Of a DNA stretch of 64,000 nt, positions 1 through 7,621 are shown piece after piece. The DNA is from Maricaulis sp017643475 (GTDB taxonomy: Bacteria > Pseudomonadota > Alphaproteobacteria > Caulobacterales > Maricaulaceae). The position numbers were made by a program, and so were the translations under genes. The notes beneath the pieces are model-generated. The model worked only from the letters and a program-made list of their open reading frames with translations, was not told where the DNA came from and searched no databases. The number at the start of each line of letters is the position of its first letter. Position 1 is the first letter of the stretch. The DNA is taken from the NCBI RefSeq assembly GCF_047123815.1, contig NZ_CP138920.1, positions 2,480,001 through 2,544,000 of the forward strand, written 5' to 3'.

Positions 1-461
1 CCGGTACCGAGATCCAGCACTCCTTCTTCCAGTGGCTGCACCAGGGCAAGGATATCGTTCCCGTCGACTTCATCGGCGTGAAACGTCACTTCGCCAGCGA
101 GGATGCCCGCGAACGCGCACTGGCAGCGAACATGGCGGCCCAGGGCGCAGCGCTCCTGGATGGTCGCCAGCTGGACACGGCAGACGAAGGCGAGCTGGCG
201 AGCCACAAATCCATGCCGGGCGGGCGCCCCTCCGCTATGCTGCTGCTGGACGATCTCAATCCGGCGACGTTGGGCGCGCTGATTGCCCTGCACGAGCATA
301 AGGTATTCGTTGAAGGTGTTGTCTACGGAATTAATCCGTACGACCAGTGGGGCGTCGAGCTCGGGAAAGTCCTGACAACGGGTATTCTCAAAGGCGATAC
401 GAAAGAGTACGACGCGTCCACAAAAGCGTTGCTGGACCGGACCGGTTTTGGGGGCCGGTAA
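1..461 (+). CDS. pgi: Glucose-6-phosphate isomerase, C-terminal part (5' end outside window)
   Basis: Interconverts glucose 6-phosphate and fructose 6-phosphate in the cytoplasm. The reading frame is open from base 3, with no start in the window, so only about the last 150 residues are present. Visible hallmarks are GTEIQHSFFQWLHQG near the start of the fragment and the family signature NPYDQWGVELGK near its end, which carries the conserved lysine. The stop at 459-461 is followed 56 bp later by transketolase, so the two sugar-phosphate enzymes are probably co-transcribed. Seen: motifs and frame. Inferred: operon. Confidence 0.95.
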   Translation, partial: GTEIQHSFFQWLHQGKDIVPVDFIGVKRHFASEDARERALAANMAAQGAALLDGRQLDTADEGELASHKSMPGGRPSAMLLLDDLNPATLGALIALHEHKVFVEGVVYGINPYDQWGVELGKVLTTGILKGDTKEYDASTKALLDRTGFGGR

Positions 462-517
462 GGCTTCATCCCACTCCGAATCCCGCTACACGGACAGCGG
501 ATCTTAAAGAGGCGATC

Positions 518-2494
518 ATGAGCACGAATATCGGTTCGCAATACACTGACATGGCCAATGCAATCCGCGCCCTGTCGATGGATGCAGTGCAGGCGGCTAA
601 TTCCGGACATCCGGGCATGCCGATGGGTATGGCAGATGTGGCCACCGTGCTTTGGGCGCGCCACATGAAGTTTGACCCGGCCGCGCCGGGCTGGGCTGAC
701 CGGGATCGGTTCATCCTGTCTGCCGGCCACGGCTCCATGCTGATCTACTCCCTGCTGCACCTGACCGGCTTTGAAGACATCACGATGGATGAGCTTCGTA
801 AATTCCGTCAGATGGGATCGCTGACCGCCGGACACCCGGAATATGGTCACACACCGGGTGTGGAAGCGACCACAGGCCCGCTGGGGCAGGGCATTTCCAT
901 GGCGGTCGGCATGGCGCTGGCCGAGCGCATGCTGAACGCGGAATATGGCGATGACCTCGTTGATCACCGTACCTGGGTTATCGCTTCCGATGGTGACCTC
1001 CAGGAAGGCATCAGCCATGAAGCCATCTCGATTGCCGGTCATCTCAAGCTGAACCGTCTCTGTGTGCTCTGGGACGACAATGAAATCTCCATCGATGGTG
1101 CGACCAGCGTTTCGGAGTCCACCGATGTTCTCAAGCGTTTCGAGGCCGCGGGCTGGGCGACGGCGCGCGTTGATGGCCATGACATGGACGCGATCGACCA
1201 GGCGCTCTCCGAAGCGCGCCAGAGCGACAAGCCGGTACTGATCTCCTGTCAGACCACGATCGGTTTCGGTGCGCCGACCAAGGCCGGCACAGCTGGCAGC
1301 CACGGTGCGCCGCTGGGCGAGGAAGAAATCGCAGGCGCACGCAAGGCGCTGGGCTGGAATCACGCGCCGTTTGTTGTCCCGGACGAGGTCTATGAGAACT
1401 GGCGTGCTGTCGGATCCCCGGAAGCTCATGAAGCCTGGCGAGATCGCCTGGCGTCCACCGACAAGGCCGACGAGCTGGTTGCCCAGCTTTCCGGTGAGCC
1501 GGGCGAAGCGGGTCTTGAAGCGCTTTCCGCCTGGCGCAAGCAGGTGGCAGAAGAACGTCCCGATCTGGCGTCCCGGGCGGCTTCGGGCAAGACGCTGGAA
1601 GCGATCATCCGCAGCTGGCCAGGCCTGATTGGTGGGTCTGCGGATCTGACCGGGTCCAACCTGACCAAGACCACCCATGGCGGTGCTGTTTCTGCTGATG
1701 ATTATGCCGGCCCGTACATCCATTTCGGTGTGCGCGAGCATGGCATGGCAGCGTGTGCGAACGGTATGGCACTGCATGGCGGTGTCACGCCTTACGTCGC
1801 GACCTTCCTGGTCTTTGCCGATTATTGCCGTGGCTCCATGCGCCTGTCCTCGTTGATGGAACAGCCGGTAGTCTATGTTCTGACCCATGACTCCATCGGT
1901 CTGGGCGAAGATGGGCCGACCCACCAGCCGGTCGAGACACTGGCGTCCCTGCGCGCTATTCCAAACATGCACGTCTTCCGTCCGGCCGATGCGCTGGAGA
2001 CCGCGGAAGCCTGGGAGCTCTCACTCAAGCGCGACAATGGTCCGAGCGTTCTGGCACTGTCGCGTCAGAAACTGCCCTTCCTGCGTGAGGATGACGGTTT
2101 TGAGAACCTGTCCAGCCGCGGGGCCTATGTCCTGCGCGATGCGGACAACGCCAAGGCGGTTATCGTGGCGACCGGTTCGGAGGTTTCACTGGCTGTTGAA
2201 GCCCAGGCCAAGCTGGCCGAGGAGGGAATTGCCGTTCGGGTCGTATCCGCGCCGTGCCTGGATATCTTCCACGATCAGGATGCGGCCTACCAGGACGAGG
2301 TGCTGGGAACAGATCTGCCGGTGATCGGTGTAGAGGCGGCTCTGCGCTATGGCTGGGACAGCATCATCGGACGCAAGGGACAGTTTGTGGGCATGTCCGG
2401 ATTCGGTGCCAGCGCGCCGGCCGGCGAGCTCTACGAGCATTTCAATATCACAGCGCCGGCTGTTGCCGATGCCGTCCGCAAGGCGCTCGCCTGA
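518..2494 (+). CDS. tkt: Transketolase
   Basis: Thiamine-diphosphate enzyme of the non-oxidative pentose phosphate pathway that moves two-carbon ketol units between sugar phosphates. 658 residues, the usual family length. Visible: GHPG at residues 30-33, the TPP-binding SDGD motif at 157-160 with its paired Asn near 188, and the C-terminal pyrimidine-domain stretch GEDGPTHQPVETL. The first G of the usual GDGD is Ser here. I start it at ATG 518, preceded by AAAGAGG, because the protein from there matches the family N-terminus; the frame is open upstream to 347 but that part is not transketolase-like. It lies just downstream of pgi. Confidence 0.96.
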   Translation: MSTNIGSQYTDMANAIRALSMDAVQAANSGHPGMPMGMADVATVLWARHMKFDPAAPGWADRDRFILSAGHGSMLIYSLLHLTGFEDITMDELRKFRQMGSLTAGHPEYGHTPGVEATTGPLGQGISMAVGMALAERMLNAEYGDDLVDHRTWVIASDGDLQEGISHEAISIAGHLKLNRLCVLWDDNEISIDGATSVSESTDVLKRFEAAGWATARVDGHDMDAIDQALSEARQSDKPVLISCQTTIGFGAPTKAGTAGSHGAPLGEEEIAGARKALGWNHAPFVVPDEVYENWRAVGSPEAHEAWRDRLASTDKADELVAQLSGEPGEAGLEALSAWRKQVAEERPDLASRAASGKTLEAIIRSWPGLIGGSADLTGSNLTKTTHGGAVSADDYAGPYIHFGVREHGMAACANGMALHGGVTPYVATFLVFADYCRGSMRLSSLMEQPVVYVLTHDSIGLGEDGPTHQPVETLASLRAIPNMHVFRPADALETAEAWELSLKRDNGPSVLALSRQKLPFLREDDGFENLSSRGAYVLRDADNAKAVIVATGSEVSLAVEAQAKLAEEGIAVRVVSAPCLDIFHDQDAAYQDEVLGTDLPVIGVEAALRYGWDSIIGRKGQFVGMSGFGASAPAGELYEHFNITAPAVADAVRKALA

Positions 2495-2518
2495 CGAGCG
2501 CCCCACGGCCGGTTCGTA

Positions 2519-3697
2519 TCAGACCGGTTCAGCCAGACCGAATGCGAACAGGCGGCCAATGGTCGCCTGTTGGTCTTTGGAGTCCAGGTTGGCGAACGTC
2601 GCCAGGCTGATTTCACCACCATCCAGCAGGGTGTGCAGGCCCGGCTCGGCCTTGGCCGGGAAACGGATCTCTCCACCCGAGGTGATAATCACGATCTCCT
2701 CGCCATCCTCGGCCATGCGCCAGGGCGTATTGGCCTTCAGGCGATAGCGTTTGGACGGGTCGGTCGGCGTCTGGAAATTGGCGATCGTGCCTTCCGTCGC
2801 GGGTAGGCGCGATTGGATGAAATTGTCCACATAGATATGGAAGGCTTCGTCCAGGTCTGCTTCCTTCGCGAAGGTCGAGACCAGGTTTTTGAAGTGCGGG
2901 CGCACGCTTTCCATGTCGAAATCCGGCCGTGCGAAACCCACTGGCAGGGACTGGCGGAATTCCGGGTGGCGCAGGGCGACTTCGGAAATCACTTCCAGCA
3001 TCAGATCGGCCCAGGTCTTCACGATCAGGCCCACGGTGATGTGCAGGGAGGCCTCGTCACCATGCGTCAGCGCGTCGTGCATCAGGCCTCGCGGAACATA
3101 GGCGCAATCACCGGCTTCCAGGACAAATTCCTCGACCGGGTCGCCGATCTCGTGTTCGCCGCTGCGGAAACCCTCGCCACGGAAGGGCTTGTCGACCGGC
3201 GTGTCGTAGAGGCGCCAGGATTTCGAACCGGAGACCTGCAGGACAAACACATCATGGTCGTCATAATGTGTCTTGAAGCCCTGCGCGTCCGGCGGGGTGA
3301 GATAGATGTTCGTTTGCACATGGCAGGACAGGTGCGATTCCATGGCCCGACAGAAATCTGCCAGGGTGGCGTCAACCTCATGCAGTTGTGGCAGGATCAG
3401 CGTTGCGCCCTGCTGAAACTGGCGGGCGACGCCGCCGCGGTCAATGGCGCCGGAGTTGAACGTATAGTCTTCGCGGTTCACCGGCGGATCTGCGCGGGTC
3501 ATGTCCAGTGAGCCAGGTTGGAAATTGATGCTGGAGACCAGTTCATCAATCCGCTCGATCGACAACAGATCGCGGTACCGGTTTCCGTCCTTGTGTTTGC
3601 TCACCAGCGCCTTGCGCTCATGGTATTGCGCAAAGAACTCCTCCGCAGAGACCGGATCGAACAGATAGCCGAAAACGTCCTTGGCCCAGGGTTTCAT
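2519..3697 (-). CDS. JmjC/cupin-domain 2-oxoglutarate oxygenase, probable ribosomal protein hydroxylase (RoxA/YcfD-like)
   Basis: 392 residues matching the bacterial Cupin_4/JmjC family whose E. coli member YcfD hydroxylates an arginine of ribosomal protein L16. Iron ligands can be read as H144-x-D146 (THYDDHDVFVLQ) and H207 (VPRGLMHDAL). The C-terminal third would be the dimerisation and winged-helix part. The start at 3697 has a strong ribosome-binding site (GGGGGAG). It converges on tkt with a 24-bp gap. The family assignment is firm; the protein substrate is inferred. Confidence 0.85.
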   Translation of the reverse strand: MKPWAKDVFGYLFDPVSAEEFFAQYHERKALVSKHKDGNRYRDLLSIERIDELVSSINFQPGSLDMTRADPPVNREDYTFNSGAIDRGGVARQFQQGATLILPQLHEVDATLADFCRAMESHLSCHVQTNIYLTPPDAQGFKTHYDDHDVFVLQVSGSKSWRLYDTPVDKPFRGEGFRSGEHEIGDPVEEFVLEAGDCAYVPRGLMHDALTHGDEASLHITVGLIVKTWADLMLEVISEVALRHPEFRQSLPVGFARPDFDMESVRPHFKNLVSTFAKEADLDEAFHIYVDNFIQSRLPATEGTIANFQTPTDPSKRYRLKANTPWRMAEDGEEIVIITSGGEIRFPAKAEPGLHTLLDGGEISLATFANLDSKDQQATIGRLFAFGLAEPV

Positions 3698-3756
3698 GGA
3701 TTCACTCCCCCATTTTCAATACCGGCATCTAAGCGTGGAAATTGATTTTGCGCACG

Positions 3757-3797
3757 AAAAAAAGCTTCGCGACAGATCGTCGCGAAGCCTTGTTTTT
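3757..3797 (-). terminator. Rho-independent terminator, bidirectional in form
   Basis: Perfect 10-bp stem GCTTCGCGAC (3764-3773) / GTCGCGAAGC (3779-3788) with a 5-nt loop. An A run precedes it (a T run on the minus strand) and a T-rich tract follows it. It lies just after the stop of the repeat-protein gene ending at 3813, whose transcription it should end. Confidence 0.85.
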
Positions 3798-3812
3798 ACA
3801 GTTGATACGGGG

Positions 3813-4361
3813 TCAGCAGCGACCGCGTCCCACCGGGTCTGCATAGCTGCCAGTATCGCTGTCGGTACAGCCGCGCCCGCGGCCATTTCCGGCACGGTCG
3901 GCATAGGTTCCGCTGTCACTGTCAGTGATGCCGGTGCGATGGCCGCCGCGGCCATTACCCGCGGGATCTGCATAGGAACCGCTATCGCTGTCCGTGATGC
4001 CCGAGCCGCCCCGTCCATTGCCTGCCGGGTCCGCATAGGAGCCACTGTCGCTGTCGGTAACACCGGAACCACCGCGGCCATTGCCAGCCGGGTCGGCATA
4101 GGCGCCTGAATCGGCATCAGTGATGCCGGAACGATAGCCGCCTCGGCCGCGACCGACCGGGTCTGCATAGGCGCCGGCATCGCCGTCTGTCACGCCACGT
4201 GATCCAGGTCCCCGGCCTCCGCCAATCGGATCGAACGGGTCTGCGTCCGTGTAGCCTGTTGTCGCGCACGCGCTGACGACGCTGCCAGCACCCAGAGTTA
4301 GGGACCCGCCCGCTACGCGCACCAGAAAGGAGCGGCGAGAGATCTTTCCACGTTTAGCCAT
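3813..4361 (-). CDS. Tat-exported TDSD/GRG repeat protein A, putative lipoprotein
   Basis: 182 residues, not a family I recognise. It has a twin-arginine signal (KISRRSFLVR), a hydrophobic stretch ending in a lipobox-like VVSAC, and then about seven tandem repeats of roughly 20 residues with the pattern G-[IV]-T-D-S-D-S-G-[ST]-Y-A-D-P-[AV]-G-N-G-R-G-G. The unit alternates an acidic DxD half with a Gly-Arg half. The DxDxG...D spacing recalls calcium-binding loops, but that is only a resemblance. The last repeat starts GCTDSD and the protein ends in Cys. Start chosen at MAKRGK with GGAGA upstream. It is the distal member of three related genes. Confidence 0.85.
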   Translation of the reverse strand: MAKRGKISRRSFLVRVAGGSLTLGAGSVVSACATTGYTDADPFDPIGGGRGPGSRGVTDGDAGAYADPVGRGRGGYRSGITDADSGAYADPAGNGRGGSGVTDSDSGSYADPAGNGRGGSGITDSDSGSYADPAGNGRGGHRTGITDSDSGTYADRAGNGRGRGCTDSDTGSYADPVGRGRC

Positions 4362-4382
4362 TACCTGTCTCCACAAATGAGA

Positions 4383-4410
4383 ACGGACTCCCGGCGGGCC
4401 GGAAGTCCGT
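4383..4410 (-). terminator. Stem-loop terminator of repeat gene B
   Basis: ACGGACT (4383-4389) pairs with AGTCCGT (4404-4410), with an inner CCGG pair, 16 bp after the stop of the gene at 4426-5010. On the minus strand it is followed by a moderately T-rich stretch, weaker than its two neighbours. Confidence 0.6.
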
Positions 4411-4425
4411 CATCAACCCAAAGGT

Positions 4426-5010
4426 CTAGTAGCGGCGCGAACGTCCGCGACCGGCCGGGTCGGCACAGCCGCCCGTATCACTGTCTGTCGTGCCTGGCTG
4501 TACGTGACCGCGCCCACGGCCGCCCGGATCGGAACAGGAACCGCTGTCGCTGTCCGTTGACGAACCGCGGCCATTGCCGGCGGGGTCACTCGGATCGCTG
4601 TCCGTGACCCCGGAGCGTCCACGGCCATTGCCGACCGGGTCACTGGGGTCACTGTCGGTGAGGCCGGTGCGACCGCGGCCATTGCCTGCCGGATCGCTGG
4701 GATCGCTGTCAGTAATTCCGCTGCGTCCGCGTCCATTGCCAACAGCATCACTGGGGTCGCTGTCGGTCAGGCCTGAACGGCCGCGACCATAACCGGCGCG
4801 ATCGCTGCCGCCACCTGTATCACTGTCCGTCATTCCCGTGCGGCCATATCCGGAACGGTCGGCATAAGTACCACCGTCACTGTCCGTGCGGCCGGTATAG
4901 TTCTGCGCCAGGCTACCACCGGTAACCAGGCCAACCGCACCGGTCGCCGCGACACCACCAGCCACGCTGGTCATGAAGGAACGGCGGCTGAGCTTGCCTT
5001 TTTTAGCCAT
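4426..5010 (-). CDS. Tat-exported TDSD/GRG repeat protein B
   Basis: 194 residues, the longest of the three paralogues. Tat signal KLSRRSFMTS, then a hydrophobic core and a probable cleavage after GGSLA, with no lipobox Cys. Eight repeats follow. Repeats 3-6 are a shortened form, TDSDP-SDPxGNGRGR, lacking three residues. The last two have Cys where protein A has Tyr (GSCSDP, GGCADP). Function unknown; the strongly charged repetitive body and export signal suggest an envelope or surface role (inference). RBS GGGAG lies just upstream of the start. Confidence 0.85.
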   Translation of the reverse strand: MAKKGKLSRRSFMTSVAGGVAATGAVGLVTGGSLAQNYTGRTDSDGGTYADRSGYGRTGMTDSDTGGGSDRAGYGRGRSGLTDSDPSDAVGNGRGRSGITDSDPSDPAGNGRGRTGLTDSDPSDPVGNGRGRSGVTDSDPSDPAGNGRGSSTDSDSGSCSDPGGRGRGHVQPGTTDSDTGGCADPAGRGRSRRY

Positions 5011-5064
5011 GTCTTGCTCCCAATTTAGCTAGCGGGCCACAGCGGGCCCGTTGTCCCCCGCAAG

Positions 5065-5099
5065 ATACGAAAAAGGGGCGGTTGTGCAGGCCGCCCCTT
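5065..5099 (-). terminator. Rho-independent terminator of repeat gene C
   Basis: 9-bp stem AAGGGGCGG (5073-5081) / CCGCCCCTT (5091-5099). The minus-strand transcript then runs into a U stretch (complement of the A run at 5070-5074). It lies 15 bp after the stop at 5114. Confidence 0.85.
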
Positions 5100-5113
5100 G
5101 GAATTGAACCCGA

Positions 5114-5446
5114 CTATGCCGGGCCGCGACCGCGACCACCCGGATCGCTGCAGGCGCCGCCATCACTGTCGGTGTAGCCGGTATTGCCGCGGCCATAGCC
5201 GGACGTGTCGGCGCAAGCACCACCATCGCTGTCGGTGACACCGGTGTAGCTGGAGCCGTGGTTTGCGTAGTCATTCGGATCGCTGTCCGTGATGCCGGTG
5301 CGAGCTGCAGCATCAACCGGATCTGCATCGACGGAACGCTGAAGCATCGTCGCGCCCGCAACTGCAGCAACAGTGCCGGTAACAACCGTGCCGCCTGCAA
5401 CGCGGGTCAGGAATGAGCGACGGCTCATTTTGCCCTTTTTAGCCAT
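5114..5446 (-). CDS. Tat-exported TDSD/GRG repeat protein C (short)
   Basis: 110 residues and the first gene in transcription order. The N-terminus MAKKGKMSRRSFLTR is nearly that of its two neighbours. A hydrophobic Tat signal to about residue 35 is followed by about 30 non-repeat residues and three repeats. Two have Cys at the Tyr position (GACADT, GACSDP). Start at 5446 chosen for the shared N-terminus and a GGGGAG site upstream; the frame is open further upstream. It is the least repeated member, possibly closest to the ancestral form (inference). Confidence 0.85.
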   Translation of the reverse strand: MAKKGKMSRRSFLTRVAGGTVVTGTVAAVAGATMLQRSVDADPVDAAARTGITDSDPNDYANHGSSYTGVTDSDGGACADTSGYGRGNTGYTDSDGGACSDPGGRGRGPA

Positions 5447-5745
5447 TTTATAGTCTCCCCAGTAGCCATAAGACCGCCCGACGCGGTCACGCATATGCTC
5501 TGGTCAGAAGACTACGCGCGGCGCGCGAGCAGGGCAAACAAAAGTTCAAGAAAAAATATCAATACGGATCAATCGCTTAACCGATGTTTTTGCGAATAAT
5601 TGTCATGATATTTGCGACTGATTTTCATTGCGCTGTTACCCTTGCGAGAAAATGCCGTTTTAAATAGCCACTTTGCAGAGATTCTCTGATGTTCACGGCT
5701 TGTTCTCTTGTGCGGAGCAGTGTTTAGTCACAACCGGAGGCGCTG
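5447..5745. promoter_or_regulatory. Divergent intergenic region, AT-rich, between repeat gene C and ruvC
   Basis: 299 bp without a gene. The stretch from about 5530 to 5665 is visibly AT-richer than the rest of the window and should hold the promoter for the repeat genes and that for ruvC. No tRNA, riboswitch or full CtrA box was found; a lone TTAACC lies at 5577-5582. Confidence 0.5.
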
Positions 5746-6246
5746 ATGACATCAAGAACACGCTTGCTTGGGATCGATCCGGGTCTGAGATGTATGGGCT
5801 GGGGCGTAATCGACGTTTCCGGAAACCGCATGAGCCATGTCGCGCATGGCACGATCAAGCCGCCGACTGACCAGCCGCTGTCCGATCGCCTGACCGTCAT
5901 TTTCCGCGGTGTGCTGCAGCTGGTCGAGGAATACCAGCCACATGAATGCGCCATCGAGGAAGCTTTCATGGCCAAGAATGCCTCCTCTGCACTGAAGCTC
6001 GGTCATGCGCGCGCCGCTGCGCTTCTCGCGCCGGCCTCCACGGACCGACCCGTGTTCGAATACGCCGCACGCCTGGTCAAAAAGGCTGTGGTTGGAACAG
6101 GTGGCGCCGACAAGACCCAGGTCTCGGCCATGGTCGGTGTCCTGCTGCCAGGCGTGAAGGCCACGGCCGATGCTGCAGATGCGCTGGCGATTGCCATCTG
6201 CCATGCCCACAACAGGAATACCCATGTGAGAGGGGAAGTCGCATGA
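5746..6246 (+). CDS. ruvC: Crossover junction endodeoxyribonuclease RuvC
   Basis: Resolves Holliday junctions with RuvAB. 166 residues, normal length. The four acidic catalytic residues are visible: D11 (LLGIDPG), E71 (CAIEEAFMAKN), D142 and D145 (TADAADALAIA). GGAGG lies a few bases before the ATG. Its stop overlaps the ruvA start (ATGA at 6243-6246), indicating translational coupling. Confidence 0.97.
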   Translation: MTSRTRLLGIDPGLRCMGWGVIDVSGNRMSHVAHGTIKPPTDQPLSDRLTVIFRGVLQLVEEYQPHECAIEEAFMAKNASSALKLGHARAAALLAPASTDRPVFEYAARLVKKAVVGTGGADKTQVSAMVGVLLPGVKATADAADALAIAICHAHNRNTHVRGEVA

Positions 6247-6884
6247 TCGGAATGCTCAAGGGTGTCGTTGACGCGGTCGGGGCGGACGAGACCGTGATTG
6301 ACGTCAACGGTGTGGGTTATCTTGTGGCGGCAGGTGTACAGACCCTGGCGAGACTGGAAGTTGGCGCCCAGGTGAAGATGCACATCGAGACGCATGTCCG
6401 CGAAGATGCCTTCAAGCTGTTTGGTTTCCTGGATGAGACGGAGCGGGCCTGGTTCGTGCACCTTCAGTCTGTGCAGGGAGTGGGCGCCAAGGCTGCCTTT
6501 GCCATTCTGGATGCTGTGCCGGTATCGGAGATCGCGAGTGCGGTGGCGCTGGGTGACAAGGCCACGTTCGGACGGGCCAAGGGTGTCGGGCCGAAACTGG
6601 CCACGCGAATTGCCACGGAACTCAAGGACAAGGCGCCGCCGGTCGGGCGCAATCTGGGGATCGGCCTGCCTGCTCACGCTACTACGCCGAGCGCGACAAG
6701 CACTTCCGGCAAGGCTTCCTCCGATGACGGAGCTGTGAGGGAGGAGGCCGTATCGGCCCTGCTTAATCTGGGTTATGCAGAGACCGTTGCCCGGCAAGCC
6801 GTGGCGACAGTACAGCGTAATGGAGGTGAAGGCTTGGAGCTCGGGGAAGTCATTCGCCAGTCTTTGAAGGAGTTGGCTCCATGA
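6243..6884 (+). CDS. ruvA: Holliday junction branch migration protein RuvA
   Basis: Junction-recognition subunit of the RuvAB motor; 213 residues. Starts MIGMLKG with the OB-fold N-terminal domain. Two helix-hairpin-helix motifs are visible (VQGVGAKAAFAIL and AKGVGPKLATRIA), and a C-terminal domain III follows after a Ser/Thr/Gly linker. The start overlaps the ruvC stop, and its own stop overlaps the next start (ATGA at 6881), an MBL-fold gene rather than ruvB. Confidence 0.97.
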   Translation: MIGMLKGVVDAVGADETVIDVNGVGYLVAAGVQTLARLEVGAQVKMHIETHVREDAFKLFGFLDETERAWFVHLQSVQGVGAKAAFAILDAVPVSEIASAVALGDKATFGRAKGVGPKLATRIATELKDKAPPVGRNLGIGLPAHATTPSATSTSGKASSDDGAVREEAVSALLNLGYAETVARQAVATVQRNGGEGLELGEVIRQSLKELAP

Positions 6885-7621
6885 TTTCCGCTTTTGCCGG
6901 CGCGCTTGCGTTGGCATCTACCGTGTGCGCGACGACGGACACGACCCCCGATACTGTCCAAATTCGCCTTGTTGCCAATATGGGAGTCATGGTGAGCCAG
7001 GGCGAGAACAAGGTACTTTTCGATGCCCTGTTCACGGACGTCTACGAAGGGCGTTTTCATGTTCCCACCAGCGATGACCGCGAGGCCATGATCACTGCTT
7101 CCGGCGAGGTTGACGGCGTTGATGCCCTGTTGTTCACGCATGAACACGGCGATCATTTCAACGCCGGGGAAGCCGGTCTGGCTCTCGCCGCGAATGACGC
7201 GCTGGTGCTGATGGCTCCGGACCAGGTCAGCAGCCAGCTGAGCGCCAGCGCGACGGAGCTGCCGGACGGCCTTTCCGTGCGTGCCGTCCCGATGTTCCAC
7301 ATGGAGGGCATGGACAATCATGCCTTCATCATCGAGCTGGGCGGGACATCGGTCCTGCATCTGGGGGATACCAATCCCGACGAAGCCGATTTCACGGTCC
7401 TTGATGACGAGGACATTGATGTTGTGCTGTACCCGATCTGGTTCGTGCAATCGGAAACCGGACAGGCCGAGCTGAGCGGCCGGTTCGCCGGCGCGCGGCA
7501 TGTTGCCGTACATGTGCCAGCCCATATTTCCGGTGAACAGATGGCCGAATATCTCGGCAAGGGGAATTCGCTGGTTGATCCGGGAGACCGGATTGTGATC
7601 AATCCCGGGGACCATGACTGA
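6881..7621 (+). CDS. Exported metallo-beta-lactamase-fold hydrolase embedded between ruvA and ruvB
   Basis: 246 residues. A short hydrophobic N-terminus (residues 1-17) looks like a signal peptide. The metal-binding motif H87-E-H89-G-D91-H92 is intact and is followed by further His/Asp positions (MFHMEG, HLGDTNPD, VHVPAHIS), as in the UlaG-like/L-ascorbate-lactonase branch of the superfamily. Substrate unknown. It overlaps ruvA by 4 bp and ruvB by 8 bp, so it is translated as part of the ruv operon although an exported hydrolase has no obvious link to recombination. Confidence 0.85.
   Translation: MISAFAGALALASTVCATTDTTPDTVQIRLVANMGVMVSQGENKVLFDALFTDVYEGRFHVPTSDDREAMITASGEVDGVDALLFTHEHGDHFNAGEAGLALAANDALVLMAPDQVSSQLSASATELPDGLSVRAVPMFHMEGMDNHAFIIELGGTSVLHLGDTNPDEADFTVLDDEDIDVVLYPIWFVQSETGQAELSGRFAGARHVAVHVPAHISGEQMAEYLGKGNSLVDPGDRIVINPGDHD

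Noticed and set aside
323..1972. 549-residue open frame on the minus strand
   Set aside because: It is antisense to pgi/tkt, whose motifs are unmistakable; a GC-rich codon shadow.
3222..3245. TTTCGAACCGGAGACC as a tRNA T-arm
   Set aside because: It lies inside the JmjC gene and no acceptor or anticodon arm can be drawn around it.
3816..5010. CRISPR-like periodic repeats
   Set aside because: The repeats are in frame, degenerate at the DNA level and inside Tat-signal proteins; there is no unique-spacer pattern and no cas gene.
5577..5582. TTAACC near ruvC as a CtrA site
   Set aside because: No second TTAA at 7-bp spacing; the same holds for TTAACC at 40858.
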